Source: Prinsepia uniflora
Lineage: Eukaryota; Streptophyta; Magnoliopsida; Rosales; Rosaceae
Length of the DNA stretch: 64,000 bases
Reading direction: 5' to 3'
Assembly: GCA_032719365.1 (NCBI GenBank)
Contig: CM064861.1
Span: forward strand, 83,696,863-83,760,862
In this document: positions 13,525 through 26,036 of the stretch, piece after piece
Layout of the letters: the number at the start of each line of letters is the position of its first letter
Numbering within the stretch: position 1 is the stretch's first letter
Translations under genes and position numbers: made by a program
The notes under the pieces: model-generated
What the model was told of the DNA's origin: nothing
Database searches by the model: none
What the model saw: the letters and a program-made list of their open reading frames with translations, nothing else

Positions 13525-13725
13525 TGGTTGGACGGTCTCCGACGTCGAGGTAAAGCTTCGTAGTTTCCGAGACCGATATAGTGAGCAGTCTCAGACGTCA
13601 AGGTAAAGCTCTGTAGTTCCTGAGACTGGGAACGTGACTTAGACATCGAGTCTGGGACTCCATAGTTCCTGAGTCGGTCCACACTCGTACATCGAGTTTG
13701 GGACTCTGTAGTTCCTGAGTGCTCT
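13525..13725. repeat. Four imperfect ~40-bp units, each ending in complementary arms
   Basis: Units share a core resembling GACGTCAAGGTAAAGCTC and CTGTAGTTCCT, and each is bounded by arms that pair with each other: GGTCTC with GAGACC, GTCTCAG with CTGAGAC, an ACTTAG / CTGAGT variant, and CACTC with GAGTG. Arms differ between units but stay complementary. A related array is present in the LTR at about 16368-16500. Confidence 0.65.
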
Positions 13726-14559
13726 TAGCCTACCGGTAGTGCACATAAATATGATGATACATATTGCAGGCTTCGAGGTTGGATCATATGGTATGTTGGT
13801 GTATTCAGTTAATATGATTGATTATTTTGATCTGGTTATGTTGGCAGCTTTGCTTTGGTGTGGATTTGGTATGACTTTCTGTGGTGCAGGTTTTGAAATT
13901 TTTGATTTTCTTGTTTCTGCACATATTTTGGGATGCATGTTTTATTCGTAAATTCGATGAATGCTTAAATTTATTAAACGGAGGGTTTAATAATTTATTT
14001 CGAAAAATGGTTTTTTCAAACCTTTGTTTTTGTCCACTCACACTTCTTATTGGTTTTGGCACCCTCCAAGTTACTCGTAGACGCGGGCTGTATGAAGGCT
14101 AAGGCATCACGTGGATTTACGTACTCTAGATATCCTGTTTAGAATGTAGCCTTATCTCTTGTCTGACACACAGTAAGTATGCATGTTTAAATCTTGAGGG
14201 TACTTTAGTGATTTTGCATGACGTGTCAGACGGGAGCAGGTCCTCCCACGCTAATCGATGGGTATTACGGGGAGGGGCATGTCATCGCCTATTGACGTAC
14301 TTAGGAGGCTATCCTAAAAAGATCTAGGTCAAAAGTCAACTATTGACCTTATAGGGGAAAAATGGTAATTTCCACTTTAATGTTTCCAATTTACCCTTAC
14401 CGAGATTCTGAGCTGTTACAACCTACCCTCCTTAAAAAAAAAAATTCTCCCTTTAATTTTAAACAGTTAAGTCTAATCCAATATTCTTACGAACGTACAA
14501 ATTCTAATTGAAGATCTAGATACTCGGGGCCTAAACCCATACTCATCGTTTCCCAAGAA

Positions 14560-15700
14560 ACAATAAATGTGTACTCTGGAACTACCAAAACACATAAATC
14601 ATACCCCGAAAGAAAATAACGTACCTGTGACTAGGCCTGGTGTCTCACGAGCCTCTAGTCGTATCACAACAAACACTCAAACTTGTGGCCCTAAAGATCG
14701 GCCATGTCCTCTTGATCTACTTCCGGTTCCACTAGTTGGTGTCGAACTTCTACGTGATGTACCAAAGTCTTATCATAATCTGACCTGACATGTTTTGCTG
14801 TACCACCACCTAAGAAATTTGGACAATATCTACTAATATGCCCCAAGTTATTCATAATTGAAACAACGAAGCATAGAGGATCTATCACCCCGCCTATCTG
14901 TTGACTGTGTAGAAACTCGACTAGATTGAATAGATGTCTGGGGTCTTAAATCCACACTATGGTTGCCTCCCGATCCAATTTCCATACTACCAAAACCTGC
15001 ACCATCTCTACTAAATGATCCAGTGCTCATGCTATCTCTTTTTGGCACCTTTTGACTTGAACTACCCACATACAAATTCTCACGTTTATGGCCAGAACTC
15101 GTTCCCTGTTGTTGCATGGACAAGCTTGCATCTACCTAGATAACATCATCTGATAATTCCCTTAAAGTGGCATATGTACTGACTATCATGGCAGCCTGGA
15201 TCTCACCTCGTAGACCCATCTCAAATTGTCTGCACTTATTTTCCTTAGTTTCTACAACTCCTAGAGCAAACCGGGATAGACTCAAAAACTTCTGCTCATA
15301 TTGGGCCACCGTCATACATCTTTGTTCTAACCGCATAAATTATACATTTTTCGCATTACGATATGAACGAGGGAAAAACTGATGTAGAAATCTATCTTTA
15401 AAATTTTCCCACATCACAGCCTGGGTATTTTAGTCCATCATCTGCAACCTTCGCCACCATTGATACGTATAATCACGTAATTGAAAGGTAGCTATCAACA
15501 CCTTGTCTTCCAGCTGGCGTCGCATAACCTCAAAAATCCTTTTTATACGAGTCATCCACTCCTTTGTCTATTCTGGGCTCACTTCGCCCGAAAACGTAGT
15601 AGCCCTAGACAATGGGTTCTCTCTATGTCAGGGCCCTCTCTAACCTGCTCTACCTCATCTTTTGGCCGTACACAGGGATCTCTTCGTGGAGGCATAGTTG
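14560..15700 (-). pseudogene. Gag pseudogene (retrotrans_gag with damaged zinc knuckle)
   Basis: Read right to left, the translation gives a retrotransposon capsid domain (blocks such as VAQYEQKFLSLSRFA and CRQFEMGLRGEI around 15136-15336). A linker rich in Q, S and G follows (14870-15123), then RCFNYE followed by a stop where a CCHC knuckle should continue, then an RGRG-like basic tail near 14700. It is interrupted by stops and frameshifts. Gag forms the virus-like particle of LTR retrotransposons; this copy cannot make a full protein. Confidence 0.75.
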
Positions 15701-15789
15701 TTACCTATTCATGAAACAAACACACTTAGTTCACACCATGCATTCGCAAGTACAGTTAATAGACGATAACCTATGCTTAGATACCACGT

Positions 15790-17729
15790 TGACAGGACCC
15801 CTCCCGAAAAGTCTAGCCAATCCTGAGGGATCCCGCTCCTGTCTGCTAGTCACTACTCAAAACGTCAAGAATAATCTCAAGAGATTTTCAAGAACCATAA
15901 AACCTTCTAACTGTCAGACTAGGGATAATTGTACATTCATTCATCTCGCTACATACAAAGTATAAGTTTACAACATAACTCAAAATGTAGGATTTTTCCC
16001 AAAAGGTCAACAGATACACCAAAATCTCGCTTATGCCTCCGCTTCTAAATAGCTCACCGTCTTCGTGCCACGGCCCGAAGGGCAAGTAAAATCCAAAAAA
16101 ATGTGAGTAGACGAAAATAACTTTTGAAAACCTACATTTATTCCCTCCGTTTTATAGAACTATGCATGTAAACAAAACCATTAGAACTCAATGAAAGTAA
16201 AACATAGTTCATGACCTCAAAATATGTGAAAACATACATAAAGAAAATCGTATCAACAAACCCTCTCAAAAAATATACACATGAACCATCACATCAACAA
16301 TGCACAATTAACCCATCCTAGATGCTTTATATCAATTATCATATCAACTGCACTATTGATAGGCAAGCCACTCGAGATATATAGCCCAGCTTGATGTCTG
16401 AGTGGAAATTGACTCAGGATACAGAGCCCAGGTTGATGTCTGAGTCACCATCACAATACCAGTCTCAAGATACAGAGCCATGCTCGACGTTTGAGATTGA
16501 CCAATCAACCAACACGCATCCCGAGGAGGGTTATCCACATCACACATCACAGTTACCGAGAAAACACACTTTTATAACACATAACCATACTTTAATCCCC
16601 AAATCCAAAATTTAAGTAAACCTTGAAGACATAATCTAAATAAAATCTCTTAATACGTGCAATAATATAATTTTCGTAAAATCTTGAAAACGCACACAAA
16701 AATCATAATCACTCCATCATCAAAGAACACAAGTTTATAACACACATATAACATCTCAAACCAACTTCACAATTTGAAACCCAGAAACATAAGCCAAGGT
16801 AAAATCTTGTGGAACATGTGCTTTAAATAATTTTTGAAAAAATTACCAAAAATCATATAAAAATCATAATTAACCAAATATCACCAAAAACATATAGAAA
16901 AGCATTAAAATACTTAAATATGCATACATAATATTTTTAATAAAACTAAGAGTTCACTCACAATTCGGTTTCACTGTTTATTCTTGTTTCGAACGTTCTT
17001 CGCTGCCTCTGGGGGCTACGTCTCTGTAATATTTCACCCAAGCTCTTGAAATCCATCAAATACTTGTTCTTCAGTTTATGTGTGGTTTCAATGCCCAAAG
17101 CATCAAACCAACAGTCTATTAGGGTCGTAGGGACTTGTAAATAAGCTTAGTAAGCTCAATTCAAGTTCCCATACCTAGAAACTCGGTGGTGCAACCAAAC
17201 TTGGATTTTCTCCTACTCGGGTTTGTTTCACTCTCTTGAGTCTAGGCAGAACAGACCCTTTTCTTTTCTTTCTCATTTCCCTTATATCTTCTTTTCCTAA
17301 CTAACTATGGCCTTCCTTTTCTCTCCCTCTCTTATTCTTCACATGTTTCTTTTTCTTTTTCTCTCAAAGTTCACAACACACACACACACACACACAAAAT
17401 CTCACACATAAGTATGTATATATAATTCCAACAAGGTGAATCGGAGCACCAAAGAAATTACCAGAAAACTCTAGACAGGTGTCAACATACTTATCACTTG
17501 TGCAAAATTACCAAATTACCCTTCAAGGAAAAATTAGTAAAATTCCCCTACATTTTTAAACCAAAACTAAATTCATCTGAACTCTATTATCGGCATGCCG
17601 CCTGTCAATGTCCTCAGGAGGCCGAGGCCTTCTAGATAAAAAATCAACTATTGACCCTGTAGGGGTGAAATGGTCATTTCATCTTTAACATTTCCAATTT
17701 TACCCTTATCTAGATTTTGCGCCGTTACA
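15790..17729 (-). repeat. 5' LTR of the decayed gag-only element (1940 bp)
   Basis: Starts TGACAGGACCCC on the plus strand and ends GCCGTTACA. It contains a GTGAGTAGAC variant of the conserved box near 16102, three hairpin-ended units at about 16368-16500, a short (CA)n tract near 17380-17395 and a pyrimidine-rich stretch at 17240-17370. It is clearly older than the LARD and TR-GAG LTRs. Confidence 0.75.
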
Positions 17730-18150
17730 TGCTGGTCCAACCATCTAATCCCTTATACCACGTGTAGACAATCCTCGAACTTGCGGAATCTAACTTTGTC
17801 AGAACGTGTGGAGTCCAACTCCGTCTACGTCCGAGTCCGTCCTTGGGAACCTTCGGAGTCCAACTCCATCAAAACGTGTGGAGCCCAACTCTGTCGGAAC
17901 GTGTGGAGTCCAATTCTGACTACGTCTGAATCCGTATCCGGGAACCCTCGGAGTTCAACTTCGGAATAATGATCCAATCGTTTGAGGATGACTATACTTG
18001 GAAAAGAAGTTTACAAAAATACTGTTAACTTGCTTTTGAAATACCCTCAAAAGCCCAAAACAATTGTAAACCGGGCATGAGCCCAAAATCAGATTTTTCC
18101 CAAAATTTGTAATAACCTATGTCTAGAAAACAACATCCTGAATATATATT
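17730..18150. repeat. LTR fragment with GGAGTCCAACTCC-type hairpin repeats
   Basis: Between the gag-only element and the copia RT lies an orphan stretch. Repeats near 17750-17960 contain GGAGTCCAACTCC and variants that form small hairpins, followed by a GGGCATGAGCCC block like those inside other LTRs here. It is probably a truncated minus-oriented LTR; no ends can be set. Confidence 0.45.
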
Positions 18151-18179
18151 CTAAAACTAGAAAATTATCCAACAAGCAT

Positions 18180-20878
18180 TTAGAATCTTATATTCAAACC
18201 ATTGCAAACCAAACCATGCAATAAAACCATAGAAATATCTAATATGCAAGCTGCAACTCCCATATCTTTCATATCAAACTTACTGGTCAACATTCTGTTG
18301 GTGCATTTAATCATATCATTATTACTACCAATAATGAGCATGCCGTCTACATAAAAACATACAATTACATAACCATTTGGTGTTACTTTTGTGTATACAC
18401 ATTTATCACGCTCATTAATTTTGAATCCATTTGACATCATTGCATTGTCAAATTTTATATGTCATTGCTTTGGTGCTTGCTTTAAGCCGTACAAAGACTT
18501 AACAAGCCTACATACTTTTTTCTCTTGTCCAGAAACAATGAATCTTTCTAACTGTTCCATGTAAATATCCTCATCGCAATCACTGTTTAGAAAGGCCGTT
18601 TTAACATCTATTTGATGTATTTCAAGATTATGCAAAGCAACTATTACAATTAACATTCTAATGGATGTTATTTTTGTAACTAGTGAGTAAGTATCAAAAT
18701 AGTCTAAGCCTTCTTTTTGCTGATAACCTTTGATAACAAGTCTCGCCTTGTACTTATCTATGGGTCCATGGGCTTTCATCTTCCTTGTAAAAATCTATTT
18801 ATAACCCAAAGGTTTATTCCAAAGAGGAAGATCCACTAATTCCCATGTATGGTTTAGTAGAATGGAATCCATTTCAGCATTAATAGCCTCTTTCCAAAAA
18901 GGAGCTTCATGGGATGACATTGCTTTTTTGTAGGTTTGAGGTTCATTTTCCAACAAATATGTTAGAAAATCGAGACCAAATGACTTAAATGTTTTTGCCC
19001 TTTTACTTCGTTTAGGTTCAGCTTCATTTTCAAGTCCTTCAAATCCTTGGTCTGATTGATCTTGATGATTGTCAAGATTACTGCTATCATAAGTTCTTTT
19101 ATGAGAACTTTATTCATGTGCATCTTTCCAAGGAAACACATTCTCAAAAAATATTGTATTCCTTGATTCAATAATTGTATTCACATGTACATCATTGTTA
19201 TCTGACTTATGTACCAAGAATCGATATGCACTACTATTAGAAGGATAACCAATTAATACACAATCAATGTTTTCGATCCTATTTTAACCCTTTTAGGATC
19301 TGGCACCGCTACCTTAGCAAGACACCCCCAAACTTTGAGATATTTATAAAAAGGTTTTCGAAATTTCCATAACTCATATGGTGTTTTTTCTAACTTCTTA
19401 TGAAATAATTTATTGAGAATATAATTTGCAAAAAGCAAGGCTTCTCCCCACAAATTCTTGGCTACTCCTAGAACTTATCAACATAGCATTCATCATTTCT
19501 TTCAATGTTCGGTTTTTACATTCAACAATACCATTTTGTTGAGGTGACTAAGGAGCAGTAGTTTGGTGAATAATCCCATGTTGAGCACAAAACTCTGCAA
19601 ATGGTGTACATATTCACTTCCCCTATCGCTTCTTAAAACCTTAATCTTTCTGCTAAGTTGATTCTCAACGTCATTCTTATAATGTTGAAACATTACTAAG
19701 GCTTCATCTTTGCTTCTAAGAAAATAAACATAGCAATATCTTGTGCAGTCATTGATAAAAGTAATAAAATACTATTTTCCACCTCTTGTTTGCACATACT
19801 TTAAATCACATATATCACTGTGAATTAATTCTAGATGTTCTATACTCCTTTCTATAAAAGGAAAAGATGTTCTGTTTTGTTTGGCTTCAACACAAGTTTC
19901 ACACTTGGGATTATTAAACTTAGGCAATAAATCCATGTTAACTAATCTACACATAGTATCATAATTAACTGTCCTAATGTACCATGCCAAACATTCAGGG
20001 ACTCAATAATATAAGCAGAATGAACTGTGTTATTATTATTAATAGAAGGTACCACAATCAATACATTCATTTTGAAAATACCATTATTCAAGTACCCTTT
20101 CCCCCACATACATCCCAGTCTTAGTAAGTACAAATTTATCAGCATCAAAGACCAATCTGAATCCATTCTTGCTTAATAGAGATCTAGAAACCAGGTTCTT
20201 CCAGATGTCAGACACATGTAGCACTTCATTCAAAGTTAGTTCCTTCCCAGAAGTCATCTTGAGGATTACCTTTCCTTGACCTTCAACCTTGGAACAGAAG
20301 GATTTCACGTAAATAGTTTCTCCCCTTGGGCCACTTCATGATAGGTTGTGAACATCTTCCTATCTGAACAGATGTGGCGTGTAGCTCCGGTTTCTATCCA
20401 CCATTCCTTGGTATTGCTTACCAAATTCACTTCAGAGATCACAACCAAGAGATTGGACTCAGATAGATCCTTCGTATTGCCCTTAGTATTTTTAGAACGA
20501 AAATTTGCTGTCTTCTGTCCAAGCTTGTTACACTTAAAGCACTTGCCTTTGAATTCTCCAATTTTCTTTGAGTTCCATTGACTAGAGTTTTTTCCATGCT
20601 TCCTCTTTTTCTTGTTCTTTGGCCTATCTTCCACAACGTGTGCCTTAGCCAACATGGAATTTCCAGTGGTTTTATTTTCAGAACCACGATTGTTTTCCTC
20701 AATTCTCAGCCTCACAATCAAATCCTCAAGTCTCATCTCTTTGCGCTTAAGCTTGAGATAATTCTTGAAGTCTTTCCAAGAAGGTGACAAATTTTCAATT
20801 ACAGCAGCAACTTGGAAAGTCTCACTCATGGAGAATAAGTTGGAGTTCTTGGACTTGGTTGATAACGAAGAAACCAAC
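18180..20878 (-). pseudogene. Ty1/copia polyprotein pseudogene, 3' two-thirds
   Basis: Minus strand, right to left. Gag end with a degenerate CCHC knuckle (CFKCNKLGQ, lacking the His and last Cys) near 20500-20560. Protease block WWIETGATRHIC near 20370-20400, with Glu in place of the catalytic Asp. Gag-pre-integrase and integrase pieces (NYDTMCRLVN, CETCVEAKQNR, then LRSDRGSEY and ELWKFRKPFYKYLKVWGC) between 20000 and 19250. RT start (YKARLVIKGYQQKEGLDYFDTYS and DVKTAFLNSD) at 18462-18779, and the RT active-site region at 18180-18440, where YVDD reads YVDG. RNase H and the 3' LTR are missing. Frameshifts and stops separate the pieces. The upstream gag half is at 31569-32000, displaced by the solo LTR. 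TNT1-like family; dead copy. Confidence 0.9.
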
Positions 20879-22971
20879 TGACAAGACCCACCCCGATTAT
20901 CACCTCGATAATCGGGACGAACCCTGCTCCCGTCCAACAAACACACTCAAAGTACCAAAATAACCTCAAAGTAACCACCAAGCATACATTGCCAGACCAG
21001 GGAGAATTTAAAATTCCCGAGTCAACAGTCATACAGAGCATACTATAGTACACGATAAGACAGAAATCCTACTGACTACACGCACAACGGGAAAACACAC
21101 AACGGAAAACGTCGGAAAACTCTATGCCTCAGCCTCTGCCTCAACGTTAGCCCCAACGCTAGCACCACGACCTGGAGGGTATTTAAAACCAGAAAAGTGT
21201 GAGTGGACTAAAAATAAATAATAGTTTCAAAACCGTTTTCATAAACAAACCAGGATTTTGCCCTCCGTTTTAAAAACATGCATGCATAACTCAGTGTCTG
21301 AAAACAATATATAAACCGTATGATAATCGTTACTAAAAAAATTATCATAAAAGCACGAAATACCAATATCATCATCCGATCAAACCTGCTGGATCTATCC
21401 GAGTCTTTAAACTCCTGAGTCTTTAAACTCAATCCAGGCTTCAATATAATCCGAGTCTTTAAACTCCCGAGTCTTTAAACTCAACTGGCCTATGGGGGAA
21501 AATATCAATATCCGAGTCTTTAAACTCCCTAGTCTTTAAACTCAATCCGGGTCTTTAAACCCAATCCGGACCCGCCCCCGTCATATCATAATCTGGGTCT
21601 TTAAACCCAATAACTAGATCCAGAAAATCCCATCCAAAACCATTGCAAAACCATTTCTAAATCCAAGTCCATACCCGAATTCGAAATCACTATTCCGAAG
21701 CCCTGCCGACGTTCAGAATCGTCATTCCGAATCAAAATCCAGAAATCCCTTTTTCAAGCTTTAAAACCAAATCTCGATTTCCGAAATCCGATTCTAAAAC
21801 CGAAAACCTTGATTATCAAATCATGTTTCAAAATCCATTTATAATCGTTGAAAACCAATTGTAGATTTAAAGCCCAAAATCATAGCATCAGAATCATAAT
21901 CAAACCATATCTCGTAAAATGTGCTGAAATACGTATAATTCTAAGAAATGCCTCAGAAAACGTACAATTATGTAAAACATATATAGAATAATCAATAGCA
22001 TGAAATCATATTTAAATTCATAAAATAAGTAGATAAAAAAGTTATGCATGCTCGGTTAGAAAGAAAGAGTCCACTCACAGTTCCCGGAAACGTCACTCGC
22101 GTCCCGTACGTTCCTCGGTTGCCTCAGGGATTTCCCGACCTATCAAAAGTTACCAATCCGGGTCACAAACACTTCAATTAAGCTTACCCTAATTTCCATA
22201 ATTTTTCCGAATTTTAAACATAATTTAAAAGAACCCCTAAACCTTCGGACACTCAAAACTAACCCGATCCGGTGTCCGATCGATACGAAACTTGTCCTAA
22301 AATGTTCGTTACATCGATTAGAGTGAAAACCATGTTGAACGTTTGCACAGAACAGTCCCTACACGCCCTCACGCGCCTCCCAAGGGGCTGCGCGTGGGCT
22401 TCACGCGCCTGCACTGTTCATCATCTTCAACCTCTGTCCAGCCGGTTCAGACCGGTCCGGTCGAACCGAGCCGGCGTGGTCGGTTCTCACTCAATACCAG
22501 TCCATTTTCAGTCATTTCAATCCCATTAGTTTCGTCCTTGTTTGTATGATTGATTCCCCTAACTAAAACATGAAATAAAACACAAGAACTCACCGTCCAA
22601 AGCTCGAACCAGACCCCTGAAATTCCAGTCATGGTTGTCCGGGCTACCCGTCGTCTTCTCAGCCACTGGTTCAACCCCTTAGGTTACTAGGGACTTCCTA
22701 CACATATTAAAACCAATAGAACAGCTCGACTAAGCTTCAAAACCCACGACTTTCATTTTGAACTTAAACGGAAAAACAGGGGACATCGAGAACTCACCCG
22801 TGTTCTGGCCTCCGCCGTGCTCGCCACCGTGTTCCTCTGGGTACACAAGGTTGTCCTCAGCCTTCCTAGCACTCCCTCGAACTCGATTGGATCAAAATGA
22901 TTGATTGTGGTTGCACCACGATCCTCTACACCTTCTCTGTTTTTCGGGTTTTGCTCACCTCACACACACAG
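20879..22971 (-). mobile_element. Solo LTR inside the copia element, first segment
   Basis: Starts TGACAAGACCCACCCC and is one LTR only, without an internal region. It continues at 30800-31568 after the TR-GAG insertion. Flanks CCAAC (20874-20878) and CCGAC (31569-31573) form a 5-bp target duplication with one difference. The copia gag reads on across it. It carries GTGAGTGGAC at 21199-21208, GTCCACTCAC at 22069-22078, roughly ten GAGTCTTTAAACTC or GGGTCTTTAAACCC hairpin units (21385-21610) and a GCGCGTG stem-loop at 22390-22408. Solo LTRs arise by recombination between the two LTRs of a full element. Confidence 0.85.
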
Positions 22972-25900
22972 TGTAACGACCCGTCCCAGAAATTAAGGTT
23001 GAGATAGTGATTAAGATGAGATTAGTGAATTTAATTGGGGGTTAGTTGGTCCCGATAAGGTCATTAGCTTAGAATGGCGATTCTGCCCCTGGTTTCTGCA
23101 AAAAGTTGACTTTTAATTCGGGTTGTCCAATGGACTTTGACCGGTGACCAGGACGTAGTTTAGGACGTCACGAATCCGTAGGCAGGTGGCACGCCCGATT
23201 TCGACATCCGAGGAGGAAGTTATAATGTTCGGAAGGTTGAGGGCACTTTTGTAATTCGGTTAAATAGGGGGAAAAGTTGACTTTTCGTATAAATGGGTTT
23301 TGGTATGTTGACCTAGGACCGTTAGGTAGATCTCATCGTCCTGAGTTCAATGACAGACGACACGTATTCATCGGACTTACGATGTGGGAGTTACGGGTCT
23401 AGAAAGTTAGTGGCAAAGTGGTAAATTCGACTTAAAAGGAAGGGTATTTTGGTCTTTTGGTCATTTGGGCAGTGTGTAACCAGATCAGGACAAGTGTACA
23501 GTAAGATGGGGATATTTTTGGAAAGGGACGATGGGGTGGTGACACGTGCAGTGTGTGTAGTGGCTTCTAGGCCGTGCACGGTGTGTGTTCAAATGTGTAA
23601 CCATGTATGTGTGTTCGTTCTTCAAACCAGACAGAAACAGAGGGAGAGAGTGGAGAGAAATTGAGAGACGATGGAGGGTGTTGGTGTGTTTTGGTAAGTG
23701 AGCAGTGATCAGAGGGGGGAACAGTGAACTGGTGAGTGTTTGGGGAAGAGAGATCGTGCAAGAACACGGTGGTCGGGGTAGTCGGTTTTCAGAGAAACCA
23801 GAGAAGAAGTGGAAGGTCGTGGTGGTGGTGCGGCCGTGTGTTTGTGCAATTGGACTTGTGGAAGTGTCCAGAGGCTGGAGGCGAACTGGAGGAGCTACTA
23901 CCTCGCGTGTGAGCTCACGACTGCGATCGGAGGATAGGTAATTTCTCATCCTCTTCTATTTGCTCTGTTTAGCCGTGGAAGTTCAAAGTAGAAGTCGTGG
24001 CTTTAGGGATAGAATCGAGAAGTCCTGAGGTCTAGGGAGTTCAGTGGAGTCCTAAGAGTCTTCTGGTGGAGCAGCCGTGACGGGGAGTGCACGGTGGAGG
24101 CTAGGACGACGGAGAGTACCTTGTGTGCTCTGTTTTGCCGTCGATGTTCAGATCGAAAGTCGTGAAGTTTGGGGTAGAGTCGACGGTTTTGGTGAGTTGG
24201 GTGAGGTTTAGGATGTCCCTAGGAAGGGTTTAAGCTAGCCACCGTGATGGGGGGTGGCCTGGGTGGCCGGAGAAGGAAACAGGGCAGTGTTCAGGTTTTG
24301 TTTCGAGTTCGAGTCGATGAGTATTAGGCCGTGTCGAGGTGATTGGATTACGGGAATGGGTAGCCTAGGACTGGACGATGCTGGTGGTGAAGAAAGGGGT
24401 CGATTAGGTGGACGGAAGGCGGTGAACCGCTAACGCCGGTTCAAGTTGCAGACACTGTGCTGAACCGGGTCTGCTTGAGGTAGACGGTGACACTGTAGCA
24501 GCGCGTGAGGGCCACACGTAGCCACTTTGGGAGGCGCGTGGGGGCGCGTGTGGCGATCTTTGGGGAAGGTGTCAACTAGGTTTTTGGTTTAGGTGTTGTG
24601 ACGAGTCCTTTAGCGCTGGTTTCGGGTTAATCGAACGTGGAATCGAAGTAATTCCGCGAGGGTGACAGTTTAGGGTTTCGATTCGTTACGTTTAGGACCC
24701 GGGGATTTTGGAGGGAATTTAGGTGGATCCTCGTAGACGTGTTAGTAACGTATTTTGGTGGTTGTTGACAGGATCGGGACTTCCCGAGGAAGCTGAGGAA
24801 CGTACGAGACCTTTGGGACGCGATTGAGGGCTCGGTACTGTGAATGGACCCCTTCACTAAACTCGAGCATGCATAACTGTTTTCTATAATTGTTTTGTGG
24901 TTTTATATGTGTGATTTTATGATTATCGAATATGCTTTGTTGATTTTACATAATTGCACGTTTATCGAGGAAGCTCGGTTTGCAGCACGTGTACGAGAAA
25001 TGTTTGAATTCTGCATATTAAGCTGTGGTTTTGGGGTTTCAAACGTTAAATGATTTTCAATGATTATAATTGGATTTTGGAACGCGATTTGATGATCAAA
25101 GGTTTTCGATTTTAGAATCGGATTTCGGAAAGCGGAATTTGGTTTTAAAGTTGAAAAATGGATTTCCGGATTTGGGTTCGGAATGACGGTTCGGAATGCC
25201 GGAAGGGCATCAGACCGGTGATTTCGGATTCGGGTTTGGATGTGATTTCAGACATGGTTTTCAAATGATTTTGGATTGGATTTGCTGGATCTGGATATTG
25301 GTTTTAAAGACCCGGATATTGTGATTGAAGGGGGACGGTCCCGGATTGGGTTTAAAGACCCGGATTGAGTTTAAAGACTCGGATATATTGATATTTCCCC
25401 CGTAGGCCTGTTGAGTTTAAAGACTCGGGAGTTTAAAGACTCGGATATTATTGAAGCCTGGATTGAGTTTAAAGACTCAGGAGTTTAAAGACTCGGATAG
25501 GTCCAGCAGGTTTGATCGGAAAATGATGATTTGATATTCACGATTTGTGATACGGTTTTATGATGCTTATGATATGGTTTCTATAACTGTATTTATAGTG
25601 TTTCTGTTCCTTATGTTGTTTTATGGTGATTGGTTTATAACTGTTTTAATAACTGAGTTATGCATGTGGTTTCAAATCGGAGGGCTAAACCCGGTTTTCT
25701 TATAAATGGTTTTAGAAATTTTTCTGTTATTATGGTCCACTCACACCTTCTGTTTTTAACTGCCCTCCAGGTTGTGGAGCTAGCACGGGGTTCCGGCGTC
25801 GAGGCAACGTCTGAGGCATAGAAGTTACGAGAGGGATCCTGGAGTATTTCGTTTAAATTTTCGTGTGCGTGTATTTAGTTTCTTTCTTTTGTATTGAGTA

Positions 25901-26034
25901 CTATGCTCTGTAAACATTTAACTTCGGGATATGTAGTATGATTTCTCCTTCGTCTGACTGTATTTGTGTTAGGGTGTCAGACGGGAGCAGGATTTACTTC
26001 GGTTTTCGGGGTGAAACCGGGGTGGGTCCTGACA
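22972..26034 (+). repeat. 5' LTR of the TR-GAG-like element (3063 bp)
   Basis: Direct repeat of 27745-30794. It contains hairpin units GAGTTTAAAGACTC and GGGTTTAAAGACCC (25300-25500), the box GTGAATGGAC at 24840-24849 (GTGAGTGGAC in the 3' copy, 29615-29624), and GTCCACTCAC at 25735-25744. A pyrimidine-rich run then ends in CTCCAG near 25770. The number of TTTAAAGAC units differs between the two LTRs, which accounts for part of the length difference. Large antisense open frames (for example 23485-23949) recur in the other LTR and look non-genic. Confidence 0.9.
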
Positions 26035-26036
26035 AT

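Larger units (their letters stand above)
11848..14284 (+). mobile_element. 3' LTR of the left gypsy element, second segment
   Basis: Continuation of the LTR that starts at 2010; joined length is about 2.7 kb. It carries a 26-bp palindrome at 11866-11891, a cluster of ACGT-core motifs (12454-12720), the GTGAGTGGAC box at 13048-13057 followed by ATGCATGCAT (13076-13085), hairpin-forming tandem units (13525-13725), and GTCCACTCAC at 14032-14041 followed by a pyrimidine-rich stretch. Near the end, CAGACGGGAGCAGG is shared with other LTRs here. The right edge (GCATGTCA at 14284) is my best estimate, because the next element starts with similar sequence. Confidence 0.7.
14285..17729 (-). mobile_element. 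Decayed gag-only LTR element, left LTR mostly lost
   Basis: Minus-oriented. The right (5') LTR spans 15790-17729 and the left (3') LTR survives only as about 136 bp (14285-14420), which aligns with the end of the right LTR (both end in GTTACA). The internal region, 14421-15789, holds only gag sequence. A primer-binding-site complement, GCTTAGATACCA, is at 15775-15786, one base different from the other elements. Pol is absent, as in the element at 22972-30794, and the gag sequence stops at about the same point, just into protease. Confidence 0.75.

Noticed and set aside
21385..21610. Regular short palindromic repeats resembling a CRISPR array
   Set aside because: Units are too short and irregularly spaced, spacers are repetitive, and the array is inside a plant LTR.
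23485..23949. 154-codon antisense open frame, repeated at 28258-28722
   Set aside because: Both lie at the same offset in the two LTRs of the TR-GAG-like element, on the strand opposite to transcription, with low-complexity T/H/P/S composition and no domain.
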